DNA of 64,000 nucleotides. It comes from Deinandra increscens subsp. villosa. Lineage: Eukaryota; Streptophyta; Magnoliopsida; Asterales; Asteraceae. The notes beneath the pieces were generated by a model, which did not search any database, had not been told where the DNA came from, and saw only the letters and a program-made list of their open reading frames with translations. The stretch is from positions 40,764,986 to 40,828,985 of the forward strand of contig JBCNJP010000027.1 of the NCBI GenBank assembly GCA_039602395.1, read 5' to 3'. Of the stretch, positions 21,183-31,361 are shown in pieces; positions within the stretch are counted from its first letter, which is position 1, and each line of letters opens with the position of its first letter. Both the position numbers and the translations under genes were made by a program.

Positions 21183-22655
21183 TCACTTGCGCATATTGAG
21201 TTCTTTTTGGTTGAAAATATGCTGAAGGCTTTTGTGATCGGTATAGATCACATACTCAGTGCCGTAAAGGTAATGCCTCCAGATTTTTAGAGCAAACACG
21301 ACCGCACCAAGCTCAAGATCATGCGTCGTGTAATTTTTCTCGTTCTTCTTAAGCTGCCTCGATCCATATGCGATTACCTTTCCTTGTTGCATAAGAACGC
21401 AACCGAGGCCCTGATGAGAAGCATCGCAATAGACCACAAAATCGTCTGTTCCATCAGGAAGAGTTAAGATGGGAGCTTCACACAACATCTGCTTAAGTGT
21501 CTGAAATGCGCTTTCTTGAGCTGGACCCCATTCGAAAGGTTGATTTTTCTGAGTCAAAGCAGTAAGAGGCACAGCAATACGGGAGAAATTAGCAATGAAT
21601 CGCCGATAATAGCCCGCTAACCCAAGGAACGAGCGGACTTCGGTAGGTGAAGTAGGGGTACACCAACTCTTAACGGCTTTTATTTTGGAAGGATCGACAT
21701 GGATGCCCTTTTCATTAACAGTATGCCCCAAAAATTGAATCTCTTTTAGCCAAAATTCACACTTGGAGAATTTGGCATACAACTGCTCTTTCTTCAGAAG
21801 TTCAAGCACCAGACGCAGGTGAGATTCATGATCGGATTTAGACTTTGAATAAATCAGGATATCGTCAATGAAGACGATGAAAAATTTATCAAGATAGGGT
21901 TTAAAAACACGATTCATGAGATCCATGATAATAGCAGGGTCGTTTGTCAACCCAAAAGGCATGACGGTGAACTCAAAATGGCCATAGCGAGTACGAAAAG
22001 CAGTCTTGTGAACATCTTCCTCAGTGACACGAAGCTGATGATAGCCAGAACGAAGATCAATCTTAGAGAAACATGAGGCACCTTGAAGCTGATCTAAGAG
22101 GTCATCAATGCGGGGCAACAGATAACGGTTTTTTATTGTGAGTTTATTAAGCTCACAATAGTCAATGCACATACGAAGCGAACCATCTTTCTTTTTGACA
22201 AATAAAATAGGCGCTCCCCAAGGTGAGGAACTTGGTCGAATGAAACCTTTGTCAGATAATTCCTGGAGCTGTTTGGAAAACTCCTGCATTTCTGAGGGTG
22301 CGAGGCGATATGGTGACTTTGCAACAGGAGTGGCACCTGGAATTAAGTCAATACGGAAGTCAACTTGGCGAACGGGAGGAAGACCCGTTATATCATCGGG
22401 AAATACTTCAGGGAAGTCTCGCACGATCGGGATGTCTTCGATTCCCCTTTCTTTTTCTCGAACCTCCATGACATGAGCCAGAAATACTGGGTAATCCTTG
22501 CGTAAGTACTTTTGGGCCTTTATACAAGACATAAGCTTGAGCCCACTAGATGGTTTATCGCCATGAATAACAAGAAGCTGGCCATCCGGACGAGGAATGC
22601 GAACAATTTTATCAAAGCAAACAAGCTCGGCACGATGACGAGATAACCAATACAT
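21183..22655 (-). pseudogene. Gypsy-3 reverse transcriptase and RNase H, catalytic boxes kept
   Basis: An open frame of 490 aa. It starts in the protease tail (GMYWLSRHRAE, where GMDW is expected). The acidic linker and RT follow with KKKDGSLRMCIDYCELNK, FSKIDLRSGYHQL and the catalytic box FIDDILIYS. Connection and RNase H (YCDASHQGLG, THDLELGAVVFALKIWRHYL, YTDHKSLQHIF) come next. The frame ends in MRK-TGA where relatives have an Arg codon, probably CGA to TGA. Copying RNA into DNA is the family role. The domain is intact but cut off from integrase by that stop. Confidence 0.92.
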
Positions 22656-22682
22656 GCCGACGATGATGTCAAAGCTCCCGAG

Positions 22683-22943
22683 TCACATCGGAATCAGATC
22701 AATAGAGAAAATATGGCCCTCGAAATCCAACTTGCAATCGCGAATCACAGAATCGAGGTCGACTGGTTTACCATCCGCAATTTCAACAGACAAAGGATGA
22801 TCGAGTGCAATGCGAGGAGAAACAAGTAAGGGCTCAAAGTCTAGCAATACAAAGCTACGGTCGGCACCGGAATCAAATAATATAGATGAATAACGGTTAT
22901 TGATGAGAAACGTACCATTGACAACTTCCTGTTTCGCCTGAGC
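22683..22943 (-). pseudogene. Gypsy-3 protease
   Basis: A retropepsin-like fold is indicated by LFDSGADRSF followed by a hydrophobic strand pattern and FEGHIFSIDLIPM. It ends at TGA (22683-22685), again a likely CGA to TGA change, just before the LGSFDIIVGM stretch of the next frame. The segment starts after a probable intron (22944-23029). Confidence 0.85.
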
Positions 22944-23029
22944 CTGATTAAGTTCAACCAATAAGATTTATGAGAATAAGAGTGATTAATAGAAATGGAC
23001 ATTAAAAACAAAGAGATTCAATCATAAAC
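22944..23029 (-). other. Probable 86-bp intron between gag and protease of Gypsy-3
   Basis: On the minus strand the nucleocapsid frame reads INANQ and then meets CAG|GTTTATG. The following 86 bases are T-rich, contain stops in the gag frame, and end in TTAATCAG before GCTCAGG. Removing them joins INANQ in frame to AQAKQEVVNGTF, the continuity expected of Gypsy Gag-protease. The GT and AG ends, T-rich 3' part and frame-restoring length support an intron. A non-spliced insertion that happens to have GT-AG ends is the alternative. Confidence 0.65.
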
Positions 23030-23497
23030 CTGATTTGCATTGATGTTGAAGGCACAAGCAGGGGCACCACGGTGAGCGTTACCCGCAAGAGGCTGGGCGG
23101 CCGTGAGAGCGGGGCATGCGCTGTGAAGATGAGTAGTGGATCCACAGTTGTAGCAAGCCCAAACCTGAACCTGAACATTTGGAGCCTAGGCAATCAGAGG
23201 CTGAGCAGGATAATGAGCTATGGGTTGTGCTCGGATCAGCTGGCGACAGGTGTTCATGAGTTACCCAAGACGTCCACAGTTATTGCATTGCCAGCAAGGA
23301 ACAGCAGCGGGGTGATGACGGTTACACCGATTGCAAAGAGGATGGGGCCCAGTGTAGGCCCTCTTTGCGGGCGGTGCAGGTGCAACGGGTGCTGTAGGAG
23401 TAGCAGTAACAACAAAATTTCGGCCCTTTCATCTTCTTTTTGTTAAATTTCCCCGCAGAGGACTCAAATTTGGACTCCTTTTCGACCACAGGCTCGG
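23030..23497 (-). pseudogene. Gypsy-3 gag 3' part with zinc knuckles
   Basis: On the minus strand the interrupted gag resumes with a Lys-rich stretch (KFNKKKMKG). A Cys/His cluster then gives paired knuckles, including CYNCGSTTHLHSACP (about 23095-23150) and a preceding CNRC/CWQCNNCG region. It ends AFNINANQ at the intron. Some in-frame damage is present (a stop near 23190). Confidence 0.75.
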
Positions 23498-23822
23498 TGT
23501 TAGAGCATATTCCTATGCTACGTTATGTCTCGTGTATTGTATCTATGTAATGAGCATGAGAATGAGTCTTGCTGGCAGCGTACCAGGCTCCATACCAGAT
23601 GGTACGTTGGGTGGTACGCTAGCCAGAATAAGTCACCTATAAATAGGTAGCTTGTGTAGAGAGCATTAGAACTTCTGGTCATTCATCTTATATTCTGTGT
23701 GTGTTACTGTGTGTATGCTCTCAAGCTTTATCAATACAAATCTCATTTGTATTTACTTTTGATCTCGTTTCTATCTCGTTATCACTTGATTAGCAAACGA
23801 TCCATCGCTCCACGACTTTACA
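23498..23822 (+). repeat. TR-GAG-2 5' LTR
   Basis: A 325-bp LTR, TGTTAGAGC to TTTACA. It contains GCGTACCA...TGGTACGC words forming an imperfect inverted repeat (about 23577-23626). Confidence 0.92.
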
Positions 23823-23824
23823 AG

Positions 23825-23836
23825 TGGTATCAGAGC
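23825..23836 (+). other. TR-GAG-2 primer binding site (tRNA-iMet)
   Basis: TGGTATCAGAGC, 2 bases after the 5' LTR, complementary to initiator tRNA-Met. Confidence 0.92.
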
Positions 23837-24047
23837 TTTCTGGTTCCATTTGTTGATCGAATTCTGTGATTTTCGAGTGATTTTAGAGAGAGAAAGTGGG
23901 TTTTGGTCATTTTTCATCAAATTTTCTCAAATTTGAGGTGTTCTTGATGTCAAAATTTATTGCAAACCATTCCTAGGGTGTTTTTTCGCTGCTCACTATT
24001 GCATTTTATAGTCAAATTCATCAAAATTACGAGAAATCAGTTGATCA

Positions 24048-24352
24048 TGAGCTGGTACACCGGATGAACTAGTCGTAAGACGTTGGTACGCCGAGTGGTC
24101 CGCAAGGCAATCTTCATCGTTTTGTTGGTACACTGAATTTGGTCCGGAAGACAATCTTCAAACTTGGTCCGTCGACGGTTACAACGTACCAGTTGGTACG
24201 GTGGTGTTCATTTGGTACGTTCAGTGATCTGGTCCGCTTTTTGATCCGTTGTTTGGTACGTTGGAGTGTTGGTCCGCTAGTGGTACGTTTAGGAAGACTG
24301 GTACGACAGTTGACATTTTGGTCTGCTGAGATTGTTTTTGGTACACCGACAG
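24048..24352 (+). repeat. TR-GAG-2 leader array of TGGTACG / TGGTCCG words
   Basis: About 15 copies of TGGTACG, TGGTACAC, TGGTCCG or TGGTCTG occur in 300 bases of leader upstream of gag (for example at 24092, 24126, 24142, 24192, 24213, 24232, 24257, 24271, 24281 and 24300). The LTR carries the same word in both orientations. Spacing is irregular. The frames 24114-24422 and 24139-24360 across this array are spurious. Confidence 0.85.
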
Positions 24353-24555
24353 AAAAGTGACGTTCACTAAAACTGACGTAACTTGAGTTCTGTTTGGAGT
24401 TACGGAACCCAATACCAGCCAAAATGACCGTCTCAGAAAGATCTACACTTTTACTGCCTAACGGCTTGTACCCTCCGGTTTGACCCCCAAAATCCGCTTG
24501 GAAGACGTCCGTTTTTTAGTTTGAAGTTTTTTGTGTTCGGTATCGTAATTTCAAA

Positions 24556-25830
24556 ATGAGCGATTATCAAGCGTTTTCCGCGATTCAAAACACGATGCAA
24601 GCTATCATTAACTATGATAATGAAATAGGAACAAGTCAGAAAGTTCCAAAGTTGCTCAGACTGGAAGATTATCATAGTTGGGTGAAGCGATTCGGAGCAT
24701 ATGTTGGCGCTAATGATGTTGATATTTGGTTATCTTACAATAATCAATATGAATATCCAACAGGTACAAATGGAAGGCCAATTTTGCAACAAGGTCTCAC
24801 TGGTGAACAAAAGAAGGCATTTCAAGCCGAATAAAAAGCTTACGGAACTTTAACGATGGCATTACCTTCAGATTTATTACATCAATTTTCTGCTTATACT
24901 TCAGCAAAAGAATTGTGGGATGCAATTCAGAAACGGTGTGAGGGTAATGATCAATTCAAGAAAAGTAAACAAAAGGTTCTAAAGAAAGAGTTCGACAATT
25001 TCAAGCATTATCCAAATGAAAATATTTCAAAGCTTATTACTAGGTTTTCACATTTACTGAGTGAAATGTCTTTAGTTGGCATCAAAAAGGAAGAAGTTGA
25101 TTTGAAAGAGAAGTTACTGGAGGCATTACCTGAAAGATGGGAAAACTATGTAATGATGATTACTCATGATAAAGAATATTCAGGATTGTCATTCAATAAT
25201 TTGATTGAGCAGATACAAGCAAGAGATATGGAGTTGAATGTGAACAAATCCATGCCTGCACAAGTACAGAATCCAGCTGCATATCATGGTGAAAATGATT
25301 CTACCATAAATGCTAAAAAGTCAAACATTTTCAGTGAAGGTCCTACTACTGCGTTTCTTGCTGGAAAATCTGAGACTTATGGTTATTCTCCATGTTGTAC
25401 TTTTACAAGTCCAACTCAATCACCGAAGCCTACATTTTCTGACAAGGCATCTGATGATTTAGCTTCATTGCTATCTGCATTTATTTCATCATCTAGTGGT
25501 TCAATTTTTGGGAATATTGGAGAAGCTAATCTATTTACAAATGACTTAGGTCAGTTGGATGATGATCATCTGAATGAGTTAGATTTACACTGGCAATTTG
25601 CTATGACTGTTGAAAGAGGTAAGAGATTCGTCAAGAAGCATGGTAAACAATCTTTTCTTCCAGGAGGAAAACTTGGATTGGATAAATCCAAAGTTAAATG
25701 TTTCAAATGTTCCAAGATTGGTCATTTTGCTCGTGAATGTCAAAATTTAAAAGCATCTGCATCATCATCTTCAACAAACAATTCAAATTCACAAGCTTTG
25801 ATTTCACAAAAGGTTGACGGATATGACTAG
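24556..25830 (+). pseudogene. TR-GAG-2 Copia-type Gag, N-terminal part
   Basis: Starts at ATG 24556 with MSDYQAFSAIQNT, closely like TR-GAG-1. An in-frame TAA at 24832 (Lys codon in TR-GAG-1) splits it. The frame then runs open from before 24856 to a TAG at 25828. The UBN2-type region is recognisable (LEDYHSWVKRFGAYV, LWDAIQKRCEGNDQFK, ALPERWENYVMMI). A CCHC knuckle CFKCSKIGHFARECQ lies at about 25699-25743. Role as for TR-GAG-1 Gag. This copy cannot make the full protein. Confidence 0.85.
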
Positions 25831-26640
25831 GAAAAGGATATTGCAATTATGGACGAAAGCCATAATCAGAGGGCATTAACTGCAGTTTGCAATTCAGATA
25901 GTTCCAGTTCTAGATCTGCTCCTGCTACAGATTCTGTTTACAAAGCTATGGTTTATAATGCTGATCTAAAACAGTATGTTCCATTGTATCCTGATGAATC
26001 TGCATTTCTAGTCGACGTTGTACGTAAGGATGTAACTGATTCAGATTCAGAAACAAGTTTATGTGAAACAGTAGTGGAAGATGTTACTGTAGAAGTTACA
26101 AAAGAGCTAAAAGAGAAATGTGAAGCTGGTGCTATTGCAAATGATAAATTTGAACCTTTGATAAAGGATAATGGTTTAATAACTGAAGAACTCAAAGTTG
26201 TGAAAGTTGCTTTAGAATGTTCACAACAAAGATGTGCTGATTTAGAAAAAGTCAATTCAGCATTGGTGAAGGAAAAGGATAAATGGGTTGCTGAATATGA
26301 GAAAGAAAAGGCTGCTCATCTTGATGCAGTTCAAGATTTTGAAAACCTATTTGAAAAAAAGTTATCCTATCCAACAGAAGTATGAGAAAGCAAATGCAAT
26401 GGCCATTGAAGCTGCAGATAGGATTTTAGAGCTTCAAGCAGAACTTTCAAAGCTTCGAGATACAAATGTTCAAGTTCGTGAGAAGAATGAAATTTTAACA
26501 AAAGATGTTGCTTATTTCACGAAGAAGTGGGAGAAGGTTCATGCTGAGTTAATGGAGTTATGTGATACAAAAGGCAACTGAAGTCTGATTACAATGATCT
26601 ATCAGATCAATTTATTGGTACTCAGAATGAATTGTTGGAT
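25831..26640 (+). pseudogene. TR-GAG-2 Gag middle part, coiled coil
   Basis: After the stop the frame continues (25849-26385) as an acidic then charged coiled coil (KELKEKCEAGAIANDKFEPL, CSQQRCADLEKVN). A frameshift near 26360 moves it to 26288-26581, and a further stop follows near 26579. It corresponds to 10148-10900 of TR-GAG-1. Confidence 0.75.
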
Positions 26641-27818
26641 GCTCAAGTCAAGATATCTGAGTTGAAAATTAAGATTCTTGCTCTTCAGAAGCAAGTAAAG
26701 AATTCAGTTCTATCTCCTAGGTTACTGAATTACATTTACAATCAGGAGAAGAGTGACGAAAGTGTGAAAGAAGAGGAATTACATTATGTTCCAGCTCCGG
26801 TGGTTATATTAAATCCTCCATCTGTGTCACTTGATCCAAGAGCTGAATTGCAAGATTATTCTAAATTTGCAACTCCGGCAAAGAAGAAGAAAAACAAATC
26901 CGAGAAAAAGGAGAAGAAATTGGGTGAAGCTCCAAAGTTTGTTTCATCTTCAAAAGTTTTGGAAGACGAAAAGATTTGTGAGAAAGTTGCTTCTGGTTCT
27001 TCATCTGCCCATGAAGAAGAAAAAGCTTTGATTCAGAATAACAAATTGAGAGCTATTAGAGCTAAATTTACCAGCGAAGCTAAAGGAAGAAAAGCTCAAA
27101 AGTCTTCTTCAAGTTCTTCAAAAGTTCCAGGTTACAAACAAAAAGGCTTGGGTTATATTGTTAAAGATGAACCAGTTACGCAACTACAACAGAAGCAGCT
27201 GAAGGAGAAGGTTTTAGTTCACAAGAATCAATCACAGCAGAAGAAACAAACGGTGTTCAAATCAAAGAATGCTGATTATTATTCTGGAGGGTCTTCTTAT
27301 AGTTCTGGTTATTCTCCACGAAGTCCACCTCCAAGGTATGATTCTTCTGATGATTTCTTTGGTTCGTTTGGTTCAGAAGATATTTTTGGTTATCATGATG
27401 TGTTCAGGCAGGACAAGAGAAGTTCAAAGAATTTCTTTGATAAAATCGAATTTTTGAAGCAAATCTGGGTAGCAGTTCCCTTAACGTTTTTCATAGAAAG
27501 TGTTATGCATGTCATAAACCAGGACATCTTGCTGCTCAATGTCCTACGAATGCGAGCACTCATTTTTATGTGAACAAAACTGCTAAATATGTGGATTTAT
27601 ATGGTCAGATTTTTGATGAACCACAACCATCGATGCACAAAGCAACCAGTAAGCCGTCTTGGGCAACGACGCAAGTTGATAATTTTGTGGGTTCATTGAA
27701 AAGTTTTTCATCGCCCATGATATGGAAACCATGAGTTGTTTCCATGGCAAACAAAGACCATGTTGAAGACACCGGGCGACCCGAGGCTGTTGACTCGGGC
27801 CGATCCCAAAACCACTAA
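26641..27818 (+). pseudogene. TR-GAG-2 Gag C-terminal segment with second zinc knuckle
   Basis: The frame 26632-27573 holds a Lys/Ser-rich region (KKKKNKSEKKEKKLGEAPKF, matching TR-GAG-1 KNEPLGEAPKF) and a Ser/Tyr-rich patch. After a frameshift near 27460 the second knuckle CYACHKPGHLAAQCP is read (about 27501-27545). The end is VDSGRSQNH and TAA (27816-27818), parallel to TR-GAG-1. The DSG-like ending resembles a truncated Copia protease active site. Confidence 0.75.
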
Positions 27819-29519
27819 TGTTTTATATGGTGTCTACAGGTTTCTTCAAGAAGACCTATCATGCGTGTGTTGCTGGTAGTGAAGAACTTACATAATTTAG
27901 CACTTCAACGTTTTATCATTCATCCACAGATTTTCATAAGAAATTTTTTATAAACAATATGTTTTCAAAATCTAAAACTGAAAGTGTCAGAGTTTGGTCG
28001 ATCAATATTCTTTCGTTTTTCATATTTTTACAAGTGGTAGTTGTACATATGTTTAGGGGGAGAAAATTGACAAAAGCCAAAAATAGTGTCTTGTTTTTGT
28101 TAAAATAAAAAATCCAAAAATAGAGTTTTTCATTTTAGGGGGAGAATAAGGCAATACAAACGATTAAAAAAATGAAAAATGAAAAAGATCGAAATTGAGA
28201 AATTGATCATTGGGAAATGATGGTACATTGGCTGACGTTTCTGACTCATGGATAAACTAGATGAAAAAGCCATAAGACCATTGATCGATGTGTAAGATAG
28301 GCTCGGAAAATCAGAAAGTATTCAAATGTGATATACATTAAATCTGATGAGAAGTCACTGTGTATACATGTGTTCATTTTGCAAAGATTTAAACTTGTTT
28401 GATTTTCTTTATTTTGTCAAACGATCGGACTTTCTCTGCGTGTCCACAAGACCGACATTATTGTTGTTCGTTTGACGTTCTGCTTTATTTTTCTTGGTGT
28501 TTCGTATAACTCATCAGACTTTCTCTGCGTGTACGGGAGTACCGACCTGATTGTTGTTGGGTTATACAATTTCAACTTGTTTTATTTTCTTATTTTATTA
28601 AATCCGAGGCCTTATCAGCGTATCGAAAGATCAACCTTAAGGTAGACGATTTAACGTTCTTATTTCCTTTTTGCATGGAACACAGTTGACGATATCATGA
28701 ATAAAAAATAAACAATCGCTATGTGTTAAATCACAAGTGAATTCACAGAGTGTGATAAGTTGATACATATTTGAATATGTCTGATAGCGTGGGGTACACT
28801 GGTCAAAGCAAATCTAATCAATACAATAACATATCCAGATGTTATGATTATGATTTTGCCTGAGTTTAAAGTTGGACAAATTATATTTGCAATCGACATG
28901 GCTTATGAGCTACAATAATTGAAATTGAAGTGTAGCTCAGCACGTTGTGATCAATATGATCCCAGATAGTGATCTTTCTCAAATCAAAAATAGAGTGTGA
29001 TTCAGTATTGCATTTATGTTTCCATTTAGGAAAAATCCAAAAAGATTTTAGGTGTGTTTTGATCTAAAGTTTTTAAAAGTCAAAAAGATTTTATTTCTTA
29101 ATTGTTTTCGATCGATCAACACTTGATACAAAAACAAAATTTTCAAAATCAATATCTTGGATTCTCAAAAGAGAAGTTTTGCACCAAGATTAAATTAATT
29201 TTGATAATTCAAAAGGAAAAACTGCACTTTTGTCTTCTAAAGTTGCAGGTTCTGTGTGTCAAGACTCAAGCATGGTGAAAAGGGGAGTTTGTTGTATCTT
29301 TTACAAGTAGATCTTCAAGTTCAAAGATTGTTCAAGTCTTGATCCAGCCATGCTAGCTCTATTTCTGACAAAATTTCAAGTTGAAGATCGGATGCAGCAA
29401 TGTTGAAGATTGAAGACTAGAGAGCGACGAGAGGTGATATCTGTGACCAGCCCCGGCCCCCGATCACATCCTTCACCCGCTCCTAACCGATTTAGTTAGA
29501 ATAGATACACTACACGTTA
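27819..29519 (+). other. TR-GAG-2 non-coding 3' region
   Basis: About 1.7 kb without a supportable coding frame, homologous to TR-GAG-1 7617-9217. Two internal purine tracts TTAGGGGGAGAA (28053-28064 and 28135-28146), the triple hairpin (28416-28654) and the conserved block near 28355-28375 are the recognisable parts. Confidence 0.7.
28416..28654 (+). ncRNA. Triple-hairpin element in TR-GAG-2 3' region
   Basis: Stems are 28416-28424/28468-28476 (GTCAAACGA, 9 bp), 28504-28513/28558-28567 (GTATAACTCA with TGGGTTATAC, 10 pairs including one G-U) and 28598-28604/28648-28654 (TTAAATC, 7 bp). Apical hairpins are GTC/GAC, GTAC-GGGA-GTAC and ATC-GAAA-GAT. Compared with TR-GAG-1, one outer-stem position changes A-U to G-U and one apical position changes U-G to C-G, both keeping pairing. 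Order and spacing (starts 88 and 94 bases apart) are the same. Confidence 0.75.
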
Positions 29520-29529
29520 AGGGGGAGTT
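29519..29529 (+). other. TR-GAG-2 polypurine tract
   Basis: AAGGGGGAGTT immediately precedes the 3' LTR start TGTTAGAGC. Confidence 0.85.
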
Positions 29530-29876
29530 TGTTAGAGCATATTCCTATGCTACGTTATGTCTCGTTTATTATATCTATGTAATGAGCATGAGAATGAGTC
29601 TTGCTGGCAGCGTACCAGGCTCCATAACAGTTGGTACGGACCAGCGTACCAGATGGTACGCTGGGTGGTACGCTAGCCAGAACAAGTCACCTATAAATAG
29701 GTAGCTTGTGTAGAGAGCATTAGAACTTCTGGTCATTCATCTTATATTCTATGTGTGTTACTGTGTGTATGCTCTCAAGCTTTATCAATACAAATCTCAT
29801 TTGTATTTACTTTTGATCTCGTTTCTATCTTGTTATCACTTGATTAGCAAACGATCCGTCGCTCCACAACTTTACA
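29530..29876 (+). repeat. TR-GAG-2 3' LTR
   Basis: A 347-bp LTR differing from the 5' LTR by about 8 substitutions and a 22-bp block that contains extra GGTACG and GCGTACC words (about 29627-29648). Confidence 0.92.
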
Positions 29877-29881
29877 CTCGG

Positions 29882-30616
29882 CCATTTCAGTACCCGACTC
29901 TTTCTTAGAACTCCTCCTTTTCAGATTACCCGCTTTGACATGATTATCGGTCAAAAGAGCAGCAAGGCGGACAACGCTATCAAGTGTCATAGGATTGCTG
30001 GCCCTGATAGAATCATGTATCTGCTCAGGTAGCCCACCAGCATAAGCTTCAATAGCCCGGATTTTAGGAGTGACGATATCAGGCACCAAGATTTTCAGCT
30101 CATAGAAGCGGTCAGTATACTCCTGATTTTCCCCACTATATTGCTTCAGTTCTCGGAACTCATCCTCAAGTTTCTTCAGTTCGCTGCGAGGAAAATATTT
30201 TTCCCTCATGATTTCCTTGAGTTCGTCCCAAGTCAAATCTAGGGCTCCATCAGGCCCACGGATCCTCTTCTCCCCGTTCCACCAGGTAAGGACCTTTTCA
30301 ATTAGAGTGCTGGTGGCACGAGTGACTTTCAGCTCATCGGGACAATCACTATTAATTAAAGTGTTCTCCATTCCCTCAAACCATTGAAGCAACCCGATGG
30401 GGCCCTCAGTACCCTTAAATTTTGGAGGGTTACACGAGTAAAGTGCTTGAAGGTACAAGCAGAAGCAACAGCAGTAGCATTGGCAGGATTAGCGTTCAGA
30501 CCCTGCTGGATTTAGACCACAATGTTCCGGAGGACCTCGGCCATTTGTTTAACGATAACCGAGGCCATCTTTCGGCCGCTATCGCCCCTACGGCGCCCAT
30601 TGAAGTGAATCGACAT
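29882..30616 (-). pseudogene. Gypsy-3 gag 5' part, interrupted by TR-GAG-2
   Basis: An ATG at 30616 (minus) opens a gag frame (MSIHFNGRRRG) with a stop near 30515. A clean capsid frame follows: YSCNPPKFKGTEGPIGLLQW, VLTWWNGEKRI, ELKKLEDEFREL, RFYELKILVPDIV, DSVVRLAALLTDNHV. It is cut by TR-GAG-2 within GTEMAE and resumes at 23497. The capsid forms the particle in this family. Confidence 0.88.
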
Positions 30617-31345
30617 GCTGAGAAGAAAGATAAACATTTATGAGAAAAACGAGAATGTGATCGATAATTAATTTATGAGGACATGATGTTATGTGTAAAA
30701 TGTATGTGTTAGTGAATCGTGATTTAGTGTAACTCGGATCATCATAGTTTATCGAAAATCGTTTTTAAATAAAACCGCGCGTAAAATTACGAAATCGAGG
30801 GATTAACATAAAATCATCGGAGTCGTTCTCACCTCCCGATTGAAAGGCTACAACCGCGACTAATCAGACTAAGATCCTAGTGGTAGAGACATGCTTTGGC
30901 CTAATAGGTTTCAACACTCTCATCGGGGCGTCCCAGGTGAGCGTCCGGGCCCAACGGTTGATAGGGCTTATATGCAACACTTTTCTTGATAGAGACCCCG
31001 ACTACCAGTGCTTTCACCCTTCCAGTTACTACATGTCTACCACTAAAACCCAGTTCCGACGAGAGTTGAAAATCAAGAAAATCAAGAAAATCAAGAACAA
31101 TTTTCCCTAAATGGTACGTAAGGCACCATTTTCTAAGGAAGAGGCTAGGAAGCCTTTGTGATGCGTGTATGAGTGTGTGTCGACCATCATAGATTGTGAC
31201 AAGAGTTGAAATAGGCATAATCAAGAAGTATACAAATGGACAATTAAAGCATATAGGCACATTGTGCATGAGGCACTCATGCATGACACCTAAGGAAATA
31301 GTCTAGGTCAAACTAGTTCTAATAACCTAGATCCCTTATAGTCGT
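30617..31345 (-). other. Gypsy-3 leader
   Basis: About 730 bases between primer site and gag ATG. I see no word array comparable to the other leaders. The open frames 30880-31110 (plus) and 30901-31284 (minus) have no recognisable domain and are probably chance. Confidence 0.6.
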
Positions 31346-31358
31346 GGCTCTGATACCA
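31346..31358 (-). other. Gypsy-3 primer binding site (tRNA-iMet)
   Basis: TGGTATCAGAGCC on the minus strand, 3 bases from the 5' LTR end. Confidence 0.92.
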
Positions 31359-31361
31359 ATC

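Larger units (their letters stand above)
23498..29876 (+). mobile_element. TR-GAG-2: gag-only Copia-type LTR retrotransposon
   Basis: A complete 6,379-bp element inserted in Gypsy-3 gag, target duplication CTCGG (23493-23497 and 29877-29881). LTRs are 325 and 347 bp; the length difference is one 22-bp block. Order: LTR, iMet primer site, word-rich leader, Copia-type gag in several frames, non-coding 3' region with triple hairpin, polypurine tract, LTR. No pol is present. The gag and 3' region are homologous to TR-GAG-1, but the LTR and leader words differ, so these are two related families rather than two copies of one. Confidence 0.92.

Noticed and set aside
30901..31284. 127-aa minus frame in the Gypsy-3 leader
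   Set aside because: It lies in the untranslated leader upstream of gag and resembles nothing in gag or pol; chance frame.
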